Origin: Bacillus sp. 1NLA3E
Lineage (GTDB): Bacteria > Bacillota > Bacilli > Bacillales > Cytobacillaceae
Direction: 5' to 3'
DNA: 64,000 bases
NCBI RefSeq assembly: GCF_000242895.2
Contig: NC_021171.1
Span: 2,142,001-2,206,000 of the forward strand
The stretch's first letter is position 1. The number at the start of each line of letters is the position of its first letter. Of the stretch, positions 54,705 to 63,860 are shown one piece after another. A model generated the notes under the pieces. That model was not told the origin of the DNA. It saw nothing but the letters and a program-made list of their open reading frames with translations, and did not search any database. Position numbers and translations under genes: made by a program.

Positions 54705-54742
54705 TGGTTAGTAAAACAATATTGTGTGAAGGAGCATCACAA

Positions 54743-54859
54743 ATGGAGTATCAGGCGATTGTTATGGACCTATGGAAGGATGAAAGTATTCCAGCATCTG
54801 GTGAAGCATTATTTAAATATCATGAGGAATTCCATAAAAAATCTTTTAAACAAAAATAA
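54743..54859 (+). CDS. Small ORF, 38 aa, end of the guanidine ABC operon
   Basis: ATG 54743 follows GTGAAGGAGCATCACAA, a strong ribosome site. The product starts MEYQAIVMDLWKDESIPASG and ends KSFKQK, charged and without a membrane segment. It begins 38 bp after the ATPase stop with no terminator between. It is short, so it could be a relic, but the ribosome site and position suggest an expressed small protein. Confidence 0.5.
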   Translation: MEYQAIVMDLWKDESIPASGEALFKYHEEFHKKSFKQK

Positions 54860-54867
54860 CTAGAAAG

Positions 54868-54968
54868 CTGCTGACCAGGAAAACTATATACTTTGAAACG
54901 GCATTAGTCCAAAAAACCGGACTGCAGCAGATAGAATTCCACAATCATTGTGGAATTTTTTATTTTTT
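54868..54968 (+). terminator. Structured 3' end and terminator of the ABC operon
   Basis: GCTGCTG pairs with GCAGCAG, enclosing AGTCC/GGACT (near 54908-54925). The terminator stem AATTCCACAAT-C-ATTGTGGAATT then follows with a T run. The nested stems before the terminator are more elaborate than needed. I found no gene downstream on this strand, so any function is unclear. Confidence 0.6.
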
Positions 54969-55056
54969 TTGAAAATTCAATTAAAAAATTCATTTTATCG
55001 ATACACTGACAAATATCATCTTACTCTCAAAAAAAGCTAACCCTATTCAATCGTAC

Positions 55057-55103
55057 ACAAAAATAGGGTGCCCCAGCTTAATAATTGGGTGCACTCTATT
55101 TTC
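55057..55103 (-). terminator. Terminator of the guanidine degradation operon
   Basis: On the minus strand AAAATAGaGTGCaCcc and its near-complement pair, then TTTTTG. It ends the operon running from 61933. Confidence 0.8.
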
Positions 55104-55129
55104 ATAGATTATCTATCTCTTTTATTTCT

Positions 55130-56869
55130 TTATAGGTATCGCCAGCCACCTAAACTAGAAATATCTTCAGCCGATTCTGCAGCTGCTGCCTCACAGACAA
55201 ACCCGGGAACTTTTGTGCCATCCTCCAATTCGATTTTTCCAATTCCTAGAGGGGAAGGAATGAGTGTTGCAAAGGGTCCGAACTCAGAAAGTGGCATTTC
55301 CCATAGTTCCAGTTCAATCGAAGAGCCAGTGGCATTCGTCCGTATTAACCCAGGCTTAGCTGGTTGGGAAGGTAATTTCACTAGATTGTATATAGGAGCG
55401 GTTTTGGCTTCTCGAATAAACACCGCACCGTACTCGATCATTTGCTTTTCAAGTGGATATCCACGCATATGAAGTCCGCATACTGCGACCAGAGTGGTTG
55501 CCATGTTAACAGGAGGAGGGCAACCATGTAAAAATGATTCTGCTAGACCCGAAATTAAATGCTCATTCTCATTTCCTGAGAACAAGCTAATCCCGAATGG
55601 GAGATTTTCGGCTGCATCCTCTGCTGGGATAGCTACTGCACTGAGATCAAGAAGGTTACAATGGTTCGTATATAATCCCATATCACTGTTTGTTTGAATC
55701 GGGTTTTCCCGGACTTTTGTACGGGTCCATGTACCACCAGATGTTGGCATAACAAGAACCGCATTTTTCAGCTGTTGATGAGCTTTTTGTTTAAAAGCTT
55801 GTAACGTATGCATTGCTTTAAAGATTGAAACTGCATCATATTCAGGTTTTGCTCCTGATCGTAATACCGCTTCTGTCACAGGAAAAGCAGTTTGTTCGTT
55901 TGCCTCAATGAACGAGCCTAAATCGGCCCAGCGTTCCGCAACCCATGGTCCATCATAGAGGACGGCCGCCGCTTCAGATAAATAGCGTCCATCTATATAC
56001 TCAATTGGGATATTGAGTTCTTTAATGCGTTCTACTGCTGCTTCCCAGGCAAGTTTATATTGAGAAGAGAATGGACCGAAAAATTCAGGTGGATCTTGTA
56101 ATAAACAGATTTTTTCCGGAAGAGTATTTGTTCGACGTGGTATCGACCTTGACCATGGATCTGTTTCTTCAAACCCGCGTGCAACTTGGTCCACTAGGAG
56201 CGCATCCGTGAGCTCATTTGCAAAAACAGTCACACAATCTAAACTAGCACAGGCAGGAACAACACCTTTAACCGGCCATGCACCGAGACTTGGCTTATAA
56301 CCGACGAGACGATTTAGCGCAGCTGGAACACGTCCGGAACCTGCTGTATCAGTGCCGAGCGCAAACGCTGTTAATCCTCGTGCAACGGAAACGGCAGAGC
56401 CAGAACTTGAGCCACCGCTAATCAAATCGGGATTAAGGGCGTTCTTCGTTTCGCCATACGGGCTTCGCATTCCAACAAGTCCTGTTGCGAACTGATCGAG
56501 ATTTGTTTTACCAACGGGTATCGCACCTGCCTCAATAAGACGATGAACGACGGTAGCGTGTTCGTCCGGATTGTAGGCAAATTCAGCACATCCCGCTGTG
56601 GTTGGTACCCCGGCTAGATCAATATTATCTTTAATGGCAAAGGGGATGCCCCAGAGCGGTTTCTCCTCTGGATCCATCTTTTTCAACTGATTCAAATAAG
56701 GTTGAATGTGCTCGATTGAGGGGGGGGTAATCCAAATATTAAAATCTTTGTCCTCTTCAGCACGAGCAACGATTTCTTGTATAAGTGCTTCTGGTGTCAG
56801 TACCTTTTCTTTATATTTTACCTGAATCTCATTAATAGATAACTTTAGTGGTAAGTTCGTTGTTTTCAT
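55130..56869 (-). CDS. atzF: Allophanate hydrolase
   Basis: A 579-residue amidase-signature enzyme that splits allophanate to ammonia and CO2. The catalytic triad is K80 in FAIKDN, S154 in SGGSSSGS and S178 in TDTAGSGR. The C-terminal part (about 455-579) is the allophanate-specific domain. ATG 56869 shares the sequence ATGA with the carboxylase stop, so translation is coupled. In guanidine degradation it handles allophanate made from carboxyguanidine. Last gene of the operon. Confidence 0.92.
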   Translation of the reverse strand: MKTTNLPLKLSINEIQVKYKEKVLTPEALIQEIVARAEEDKDFNIWITPPSIEHIQPYLNQLKKMDPEEKPLWGIPFAIKDNIDLAGVPTTAGCAEFAYNPDEHATVVHRLIEAGAIPVGKTNLDQFATGLVGMRSPYGETKNALNPDLISGGSSSGSAVSVARGLTAFALGTDTAGSGRVPAALNRLVGYKPSLGAWPVKGVVPACASLDCVTVFANELTDALLVDQVARGFEETDPWSRSIPRRTNTLPEKICLLQDPPEFFGPFSSQYKLAWEAAVERIKELNIPIEYIDGRYLSEAAAVLYDGPWVAERWADLGSFIEANEQTAFPVTEAVLRSGAKPEYDAVSIFKAMHTLQAFKQKAHQQLKNAVLVMPTSGGTWTRTKVRENPIQTNSDMGLYTNHCNLLDLSAVAIPAEDAAENLPFGISLFSGNENEHLISGLAESFLHGCPPPVNMATTLVAVCGLHMRGYPLEKQMIEYGAVFIREAKTAPIYNLVKLPSQPAKPGLIRTNATGSSIELELWEMPLSEFGPFATLIPSPLGIGKIELEDGTKVPGFVCEAAAAESAEDISSLGGWRYL

Positions 56870-59800
56870 GCGATGCACCTCGCTTTTTCTTTTTTAATCG
56901 AAACAATCAACTGCCCGGCATGGACTTCATCACCCGGGGATACATAGACCATCTCAATAAATCCATCGCATGGAGCGGCCTGCGGAAACTCCATTTTCAT
57001 GCTTTCTTCAATAATTAATGTTTCGCCCTTCTTCACTTCGTCACCAGCTGAAACGAGTACTTTCCAAACACTCCCCGGCATTGTACAACGAACTGCTTCG
57101 ACCCCTTCTGGTAACACTTCTTCTATTGTTTCTGTCACTTCATGCTCCGAAACATATTCTGCGAGGCCCAGTTCGCGCCAGCTTTCACGTTCAGCATGAA
57201 AGGCAGCTTGCTGCGTTTTTCGAAAGTCATCTGCGCTATCCTTAATGGAATCCAAAAAGGCTAAATAGTCACCAAGTTTAAAGGTCGTTTCGGTAATATC
57301 AATTTCAAATCGGCCGCGCAGAAAATCTTCTCGCATCTTGAGCAATTCATCCGCAGAGACCGGATAAAATTGTATTTGGTCAAAGAAACGGAGTAGCCAA
57401 GGTTTACCATCTTGAAAGCTTTCGGTTTCTCGGAGACGGTTCCAAACTTGAACGGTTCGACCAACAAATTGATAACCTCCAGGACCTTCCATGCCATACA
57501 CGCACATATAGGCACCCCCAATACCGACAGCATTTTCTGGTGTCCAAGTTCGGGCTGGATTATATTTTGTTGTCACTAAACGGTGGCGCGGATCAATTGG
57601 GGTCGCCACAGGTGCACCGAGATATACATCGCCGAGACCAAGGACAAGGTAGTTTGCGTCAAAAACAATTCTTTTTACATCATCAAGATCTTTTAGACCA
57701 TTAACACGACGGATAAATTCAAGATTGCTTGGGCACCAAGGTGCGTCAGGTCGCACATTTTGTTGATAACGGTCAATGGCAAGTTGAGTTGCCGGGTCAT
57801 CCCAAGATAGCGGGAGACGAACGATTCTCGATGGAACTTCAATTTCTTCTAGCGCTGGGAGGCTCCGATCGATTGCTTCAATGATCGTGCATAGGGATGA
57901 AATCGACATTTTTGCTGAATCTATATGAACTTGTAAGGACCGAATGCCTGGTGTTAAATCAAGAATCGGAATATCAGAATGGTCTTTAATGGCTTCCATT
58001 AATGCATGCACTTGAAAACGAAGCAAGAGATCGAGCTCCATTTCACCATATTCAATCAACACATGTTCGTCACCCGCAGCTCGAATCGTTATTGGGAAGC
58101 GACTGTCTGAACGTTGAACAAGGATTGGATAGTTGGGTGCTAGTTGTACTGATTCTGCTGGTAAGGAAGGGAGGGCAGGTATTTCTTGACCATTAGTTCC
58201 GATTGCCTCCAAAAATTGCTCCTGTACCTGACGCATTTTATTTGCTTCTTCAAGGGTTAGAAGCTGGAAACGAATTCGGTCACCGGCATGGAGCTGGCCG
58301 ATCTTCCAGAATTCAGCTGAAGCAGTCGTGACCGGGCAAACGAAACCGCCAAGACTCGGGCCATCCGGACCAAGTAAAATCGGCATATCACCAGTTAAAT
58401 CAAGTGTACCGATTGCATAAGCATTATCATGAATATTGGATGGATGCAATCCAGCTTCACCGCCATCTTCACGAGTCCAAAGTGGGGCAGGACCAATTAA
58501 GCGGACACCAGTTCGCGAGCTGTTAAAATGCACTTCCCAGCTTGTTTCGACCAGTTGCATTAAATAGTCTGGCAATAAAAATTCTGCTGTACAATGCGGT
58601 CCAAGTATTACACCGATTGTCCATTCCTTCATTAATATAGGACGCTTATTGACCGGGAGTACCAGTGAAGAAAGTTTCTTCGCATCACGTTTTGTTAAAG
58701 TTGTTGAATTGCTTGGATTTACTTGTAAAACATCTCCTGTTCGAAGTGCTCGGCCGCCGTGGCCACCAAATCCGCCTAATGTAAAGGTAGAAGCACTGCC
58801 GAGATGAAGCGGCATATCCAATCCTCCAGCTACAAGGAAATAAGTGCGCATCCCTTGGGCAGCTTCTCCGAATGTTAACATTTGACCACGTTTTGCGGTG
58901 ATCACTTTGTACAGTGGTACATCCGTTTTGTCAAGTTGGGCATTCATATCGGCACCCGTCAGGCAAAATACTGTATCTCCACGAAAAAGATATGAGCCAC
59001 CGCGAAGGGTTAATTCAAGACCAGCAGCGCTAGTCTTATTGCCAAGAAGTTTGTTACCAATGCGGAAGGAGAAGGGATCCATCGGACCACAAGGAGGCAC
59101 GCCCACATCCCAATGTCCGACGCGTCCTGGATAGTCTTGGACGGTTGTCTGGATGCCGCCATCAAGCACTTCAATCGCCCGTTCATTTGGCGAAAATCCT
59201 TTTAGCATCTGCGTGTGCACATTTCCGGACCGACAGTCATCCTCATGCAAAAGAGCTTGTAAATATTGTAGATTCGTTGTAATACCATACAAACGAGTAT
59301 TTTCGAGTGCTGCTGTTAATTGATCAAGCGCGGCCTCACGGCTGTCTGCATGAACAATAATTTTGGCTAGCATCGGATCATAATGAGAGGTAACTGTAAG
59401 TCCATCGCGAACCCAAGTTTCAATTCTTGCTTTTTCGGAAAAATAAACCTGATCCAGCTGTCCACCGCTTGGGCGGAAATCATTAAGGCAGTCTTCCGCA
59501 TAAATTCGTGCTTGAATGCTGTGACCTTTTGGAGTGGAAAAAAGGCTATCAAGGGAGCGAAGTTTTCCGGCTGCTTCCCGAACCATCCACTCGACTAGAT
59601 CGATGTTTAATACTTCTTCCGTCACACCATGCTCCACTTGAAGACGAGTGTTAACTTCTAAAAAGTAAAAACGTTCAGCCACCGGATCATATAAAAATTC
59701 AACTGTACCAGCACTGCGATACCCAACCTCCAGCGCCAATCGTTTCGCAGCAGTCTGCATCTCTTCACGGACTGAAGGGGATAAGCAAGGAGCCGGACTT

Positions 59801-60519
59801 TCTTCGACCACTTTTTGATTACGACGTTGAATCGAACAATCGCGCTCACCAAGCGCCGCCACTTCACCATATTCGTTCCCAAAAATCTGAACTTCCACGT
59901 GCCGTGCTTTTTTAATGTATTTTTCTAAAAAGACGCCACCGTTGTTAAAGTTGGTTTCTGCAAGCCGGCAGACGGAGTCGAATGCCTCACGAAGAGATAA
60001 TTCATCCGCACAGACGCGCATACCGATCCCACCACCTCCAGCTGTACTTTTTAGCATGACTGGATACCCAATCCGTTCCGCTTCCGATAAGGCAATGCTT
60101 AAATCAGTAATGAGAGGAGAGCCAGGTAACAGCGGGACACCTGCTTTTACGGCAATCTCACGCGCAGAGTGTTTTAATCCGAATAATTCCATCTGTTCCG
60201 GTGTTGGACCAATAAAGGTGATGCCGTGGTCACTGCAGGCACGGGCAAAGGCCGCATTTTCGCTTAGAAATCCATAACCAGGATGGATGGCATCTGCTCC
60301 GGTATCAAGAGCAGTCCTTAAAATAAGGTCTGCATTTAAATAGCTATCTTTTGCTGCACCTTCACCAATCAAAATCGCTTCGTCGGCAAGGTCAACGTGG
60401 AGGCTGTCTTGGTCGGCTTTTGTATAAACAGCGACTGATTTGATGCCGATCCGCTGTAATGTTCTTTCAATTCGCACGGCGATGGCACCGCGGTTGGCGA
60501 TTAATATTTTTCTAAACAT
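56866..60519 (-). CDS. Biotin-dependent guanidine/urea carboxylase
   Basis: A 1217-residue multidomain enzyme. Order: biotin carboxylase with ATP-grasp (about 1-445, starting MFRKILIANRGAIA), carboxyltransferase halves of the KipA and KipI type (about 465-1060, with GVPPCGPMDPFSF), and a C-terminal biotinyl domain with K1175 in EESMKMEF. It carboxylates guanidine or urea using bicarbonate and ATP. The riboswitch and the deiminase-like genes upstream make guanidine the likely substrate; the substrate-discriminating residue should be checked by alignment. ATG 60519 is chosen because AAAGGAGTGGTCATC precedes it. Confidence 0.92.
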   Translation of the reverse strand: MFRKILIANRGAIAVRIERTLQRIGIKSVAVYTKADQDSLHVDLADEAILIGEGAAKDSYLNADLILRTALDTGADAIHPGYGFLSENAAFARACSDHGITFIGPTPEQMELFGLKHSAREIAVKAGVPLLPGSPLITDLSIALSEAERIGYPVMLKSTAGGGGIGMRVCADELSLREAFDSVCRLAETNFNNGGVFLEKYIKKARHVEVQIFGNEYGEVAALGERDCSIQRRNQKVVEESPAPCLSPSVREEMQTAAKRLALEVGYRSAGTVEFLYDPVAERFYFLEVNTRLQVEHGVTEEVLNIDLVEWMVREAAGKLRSLDSLFSTPKGHSIQARIYAEDCLNDFRPSGGQLDQVYFSEKARIETWVRDGLTVTSHYDPMLAKIIVHADSREAALDQLTAALENTRLYGITTNLQYLQALLHEDDCRSGNVHTQMLKGFSPNERAIEVLDGGIQTTVQDYPGRVGHWDVGVPPCGPMDPFSFRIGNKLLGNKTSAAGLELTLRGGSYLFRGDTVFCLTGADMNAQLDKTDVPLYKVITAKRGQMLTFGEAAQGMRTYFLVAGGLDMPLHLGSASTFTLGGFGGHGGRALRTGDVLQVNPSNSTTLTKRDAKKLSSLVLPVNKRPILMKEWTIGVILGPHCTAEFLLPDYLMQLVETSWEVHFNSSRTGVRLIGPAPLWTREDGGEAGLHPSNIHDNAYAIGTLDLTGDMPILLGPDGPSLGGFVCPVTTASAEFWKIGQLHAGDRIRFQLLTLEEANKMRQVQEQFLEAIGTNGQEIPALPSLPAESVQLAPNYPILVQRSDSRFPITIRAAGDEHVLIEYGEMELDLLLRFQVHALMEAIKDHSDIPILDLTPGIRSLQVHIDSAKMSISSLCTIIEAIDRSLPALEEIEVPSRIVRLPLSWDDPATQLAIDRYQQNVRPDAPWCPSNLEFIRRVNGLKDLDDVKRIVFDANYLVLGLGDVYLGAPVATPIDPRHRLVTTKYNPARTWTPENAVGIGGAYMCVYGMEGPGGYQFVGRTVQVWNRLRETESFQDGKPWLLRFFDQIQFYPVSADELLKMREDFLRGRFEIDITETTFKLGDYLAFLDSIKDSADDFRKTQQAAFHAERESWRELGLAEYVSEHEVTETIEEVLPEGVEAVRCTMPGSVWKVLVSAGDEVKKGETLIIEESMKMEFPQAAPCDGFIEMVYVSPGDEVHAGQLIVSIKKEKARCIA

Positions 60520-60539
60520 GATGACCACTCCTTTGTTTG

Positions 60540-61190
60540 TTAGTTATTCCAGATTAATAGCTGTATTGGCGTAGGGTTATACGCATTACAAGGGTTGTTT
60601 AGTTGTGGACAATTACTGATTAACACGATGGTCCAATTTACAGCCTGCATTTCTACATAATAGCCAGGTGCTGACACGCCGTCTTCAAATGTCAGACCGC
60701 CGTCTGGAGTTACCGGGACGTTCATGAAAAAATTGACATTTGGAGCGAGATCTCGTTTTGTGAAGCGGCTGTCGTACTTGGATAATTGCAGCATAAATGT
60801 ATCGCGACAGTTATGCATTGGTAGCGTATCGTGTGAATATCGCACTGTGTTACTTTGCGCGGAGCAAGCACCGCCAATTGTATCGTGGCGTCCGCAAGTA
60901 TCAGCGACAATTTTGACTAGTTCTTTTCCAGATTCAGATACCAGGACGGAGCCGGTTGACAAATAAACGTTTCCTTGGCGTTGAATTGTGTTTACGGCAC
61001 TGTAATGGTTGGAAGGCTGATTGGCGTCATAAAACAGAGTATCGGCTGCCTGATTTCCTCCTAAATCAACAATTCGGAGCACCTGACCAGGTTCAAGTGT
61101 GTATGTCCAGCCGTCACCGGCGAGTACGGTTTGATTATAAATTGCATTTTCAATTTTTCGTTCGCTAACAACATGATTTAGAACAGCCAT
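60540..61190 (-). CDS. cgdB: Carboxyguanidine deiminase-type subunit, UAAP2-like
   Basis: A 216-residue DUF1989-family protein (urea amidolyase-associated protein 2 type). The motif [20 protein letters not shown] is characteristic, with Cys and His residues that could bind metal. With its partner it is known in other bacteria to convert carboxyguanidine to allophanate, releasing ammonia. The ATG overlaps the stop of the previous gene by one base (TAATG). The assignment of A or B name rests on length and the CGRHDT motif. Confidence 0.82.
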   Translation of the reverse strand: MAVLNHVVSERKIENAIYNQTVLAGDGWTYTLEPGQVLRIVDLGGNQAADTLFYDANQPSNHYSAVNTIQRQGNVYLSTGSVLVSESGKELVKIVADTCGRHDTIGGACSAQSNTVRYSHDTLPMHNCRDTFMLQLSKYDSRFTKRDLAPNVNFFMNVPVTPDGGLTFEDGVSAPGYYVEMQAVNWTIVLISNCPQLNNPCNAYNPTPIQLLIWNN

Positions 61191-61933
61191 TATCGAGTTC
61201 CTCCTTTAGTGAGCATTTCGTTTTCCCATGTATTTTCAAAAGCACGGCGATTTTCCGAACGATGATTCAAACAAATATCATCTTCCTGGATAGGTTCTGC
61301 ATCGGTAATCGATAGTTTAATAGGCACTGATGGATAAGTACTGCTTGGATCCAGCGGGTTTGGTGTATTGGATATAAGGATTAGGACATCCATCTCGGTT
61401 CTTAGTGTGATCGTATCGCCCTTTTTGGCGTTCCCGAAGACAAAATGCATGTCACCCTCAGAATCGCAATACACTTTCGAAAATAAATTAACGACAGGCC
61501 CAAGGTCGCGAGAGGTTAATCCGTTTCGGAAAAGTTCAACAGCGAAATTTTCTTCACCGCTACGGTACCAATCATTGCGCTGCTCTTGGTAGGTACTCTT
61601 GCCGTACCTTTCATCAATAAGCCTACGTGTTGCGTAGCCTGAGATCGTATCGTGCCAGCCAAGTGTGTCTTCAATCAAGCTGACAAGTACTCTGCCGTTA
61701 TCACTCATGAGAACATTTCCTGTTGTTAGATGGGCAGTATACTGGGCTTTCAGTGTATCTGGCATGTTATAGCGCTCTGCCGTATCGTTTGCGTTATATA
61801 AAAGTAGGGAAACATTAGCACCATCTTCCAATGCGGTAAAGGTTAATTTTTTACCTCTTTTGATGCGGCTTGACCATTTTCCACCAGCAGGTATAGTTTT
61901 GGATAGAGTAGTAGAAGCTGAAATTGTGTTCAT
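61190..61933 (-). CDS. cgdA: Carboxyguanidine deiminase-type subunit, UAAP1-like
   Basis: A 247-residue DUF1989-family protein, partner of the next gene and first gene of the operon. The corresponding motif is [16 protein letters not shown] (about 108-123). ATG 61933 is preceded by AAAAGGAGGAAAATCTT. It lies 22 bp after the T run of the riboswitch terminator. Confidence 0.82.
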   Translation of the reverse strand: MNTISASTTLSKTIPAGGKWSSRIKRGKKLTFTALEDGANVSLLLYNANDTAERYNMPDTLKAQYTAHLTTGNVLMSDNGRVLVSLIEDTLGWHDTISGYATRRLIDERYGKSTYQEQRNDWYRSGEENFAVELFRNGLTSRDLGPVVNLFSKVYCDSEGDMHFVFGNAKKGDTITLRTEMDVLILISNTPNPLDPSSTYPSVPIKLSITDAEPIQEDDICLNHRSENRRAFENTWENEMLTKGGTR

Positions 61934-61954
61934 AAGATTTTCCTCCTTTTAATT

Positions 61955-62087
61955 GAAAAAAGGATAAAAGCACGAGAGATGGAAATCTCCCAGGCTTTTA
62001 TCCTTCCGTGTATACAGTTGTTGCTGTACGCTCCCTCTCGGACCAGTCATTAAAGATTACTCTTTAATCGGAACCCTAGACAGCTTT
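61955..62087 (-). ncRNA. Guanidine-I riboswitch (ykkC) with terminator, copy 2
   Basis: On the minus strand: GTCTAGGGTTCCG, GACTGGTCCGAGAGGGAGCG and ACGGAAGGATAAAAGCCTGG in order. GGATAAAAGC pairs with GCTTTTATCC to make a terminator followed by TTTTTT. It controls the degradation operon starting at 61933. Confidence 0.9.
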
Positions 62088-62141
62088 TTGTTTCCAACGA
62101 GATGTGGAAACCTTTATTTACTTGGTGGGTGTATTGTTCTA

Positions 62142-62194
62142 AGTATAAATGTCAAAATAGATTGAAAACAACTAGTTTGTAAGATTATCTTACA
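62142..62194 (-). promoter_or_regulatory. TnrA/GlnR box and promoter, degradation operon
   Basis: TGTAAGATTATCTTACA (62178-62194), a perfect 17-bp palindrome, fits the consensus fully. The minus-strand -10 TATACT lies at 62147-62142, leaving a gap of 30 bp to the box, so the box centre is near -51. Confidence 0.75.
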
Positions 62195-62200
62195 CGTTTT

Positions 62201-63550
62201 TTATTGGATTGTTTTAATGGCTGATAGCGCAAGTTTTTTTGTTCTTCCTTTAGACCATTTAGTTTTGGCAATAATGTATATAAAGCCGGCTGCGACCCAG
62301 ATGATCCCGATTGTCAGCGTATGCTTGTCAAGCAAGGTAAGCAACCAGCCGATAAATCCAGCACCGATGAGAGGGAAGATCAAATATAAGAACGTTTCTA
62401 TCGGTGAGCGTTTTTTTAATTTGACATAGTAATGTGCAATTACCGAAAGATTAACAAACGTAAAAGCAGTTAGTGCGCCGAAGCTGACAAACATAACGGC
62501 TGTATCCAAATTAATAAACACGGCTGACATTGAAATGACAGCAATGAATAAAATGTTGGCAACAGGTGTTTTGTATTTCGGATGAAGCGATGTAAACAGT
62601 TTTTTCGAAATAATTCCTTCTCGCCCAAGTGCATATAGGAAGCGGCTGACACTTGTCACGGAAGAAACGCCTTGTGTAAAGGTTGCGAACATCAGTACCG
62701 TGATAAAGATCGAGCTAAGTAAGTTGTCACCAACGAGTTGCACGAGGCTGTAAGCTGCATTATCTGGATTCGTAAAAGTGAAATTAGGATAGGCAATTTG
62801 TGTTAAATATGAAATCGCAATATACATAGTAGCAGCTATCAAAACAATCAGAAAAATTGCTTTAGGAATCGTCCTTTTAGCATCAATTGTCTCTTCCGAC
62901 ATCGTTGTCACTGCATCAAAGCCGAGAAAACAAAAACATATTAGTGCTGCTCCAGAAAATACCGCGCCAAGTGAAACGTTATCTCCGAAGAAAGGAGTCA
63001 AAGAAAATAATGAATTTGCACTCGTGTCACCAGTCAAAATATCTATTGCAATCAGTATACAAAAAACAAGGATAAAACCTATTTGAAACAATACAGACAC
63101 ACCGCTTACTTGGGCAACTGACTTTATGCCAACGATATTGACGATTGCGAGAACGATATTCATAATAATTATCCATACAAATATTGGAACTGCAGGAAAT
63201 TCCGTATTCATGAAAATCCCAAATGTTAGAATGGCAATAATAGGGGAGAAGAGATAATCCAAAAGAAGCGCCCATCCAACCAGAAAGCCTGCTTTCGGGT
63301 GGATTGCTTTTTTCGTATATGTATAAGCAGACCCTGAAATCGGATAAGCCTTTACCATGTGGCTGTAACTATAGGCTGTAAAGAAGATGGCGATAAAAGC
63401 AATGGCATAAGCGGCTGCCATCATTCCGCTTGCTGCTTGATGTGCTACACCATAAACCGTAAAAAAGATCATCGGTGTCATCCATGCAAGCCCCATAAAG
63501 ACCACCTGATGTAGTTTTAGTGATTTGACTAAGGTGGGTTGTTTGTCCAT
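62201..63550 (-). CDS. APC-superfamily permease (guanidine-associated)
   Basis: A 449-residue transporter with 12 helices, of the amino-acid/polyamine/organocation group. GSAYTYTKKAIHPKAGFL (about 78-95) is the loop after helix 2, and SEETIDAKRTIPKAI near residue 225 is family-typical. ATG 63550 is set by AAAAGGGTGAAAATT. Preceded by a guanidine-I riboswitch, so it probably moves guanidine or a related nitrogen compound. Its stop lies just before the TnrA box of the next operon. Confidence 0.87.
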   Translation of the reverse strand: MDKQPTLVKSLKLHQVVFMGLAWMTPMIFFTVYGVAHQAASGMMAAAYAIAFIAIFFTAYSYSHMVKAYPISGSAYTYTKKAIHPKAGFLVGWALLLDYLFSPIIAILTFGIFMNTEFPAVPIFVWIIIMNIVLAIVNIVGIKSVAQVSGVSVLFQIGFILVFCILIAIDILTGDTSANSLFSLTPFFGDNVSLGAVFSGAALICFCFLGFDAVTTMSEETIDAKRTIPKAIFLIVLIAATMYIAISYLTQIAYPNFTFTNPDNAAYSLVQLVGDNLLSSIFITVLMFATFTQGVSSVTSVSRFLYALGREGIISKKLFTSLHPKYKTPVANILFIAVISMSAVFINLDTAVMFVSFGALTAFTFVNLSVIAHYYVKLKKRSPIETFLYLIFPLIGAGFIGWLLTLLDKHTLTIGIIWVAAGFIYIIAKTKWSKGRTKKLALSAIKTIQ

Positions 63551-63584
63551 AATTTTCACCCTTTTCAAATATTATGATCAGATA

Positions 63585-63717
63585 GAAAAAAGCCCGGAAG
63601 AATTTTATCAAAAAATTCTCCCGGGCTTTTTTCCCTCCGTGTATACAGCAGTTGCTGTACGCTCTCTCTTGGACCAGTCTTTAAAGTGTATAATACTTTA
63701 AACGGAACCCTAGAAAG
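63585..63717 (-). ncRNA. Guanidine-I riboswitch (ykkC) with terminator, copy 3
   Basis: On the minus strand: TTCTAGGGTTCCG, GACTGGTCCAAGAGAGAGCG and ACGGAGGGAAAAAAGCCCGGGA. The terminator stem AGCCCGGGAGAATT / AATTCTTCCGGGCT precedes TTTTTTC. Compared with the other copies the middle block has CAAG instead of CGAG. Confidence 0.88.
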
Positions 63718-63771
63718 CATTTATCGTTCTCTATTTTTAATAAAAGAACCCTTTATGCTGTTGTTAGGTTA

Positions 63772-63823
63772 AGTATAAAGAGGATAAAAAATCATTTCAA
63801 CAAACCTGTTAGATTTTCTGACA
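63772..63823 (-). promoter_or_regulatory. TnrA/GlnR box and promoter, APC permease
   Basis: TGTTAGATTTTCTGACA (63807-63823; minus strand TGTCAGAAAATCTAACA) fits the consensus. The minus-strand -10 TATACT is at 63777-63772, leaving a gap of 29 bp. Confidence 0.75.
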
Positions 63824-63860
63824 AAGAAAATAACGCTACCTGTTTAAGGGAGATGCAGAA

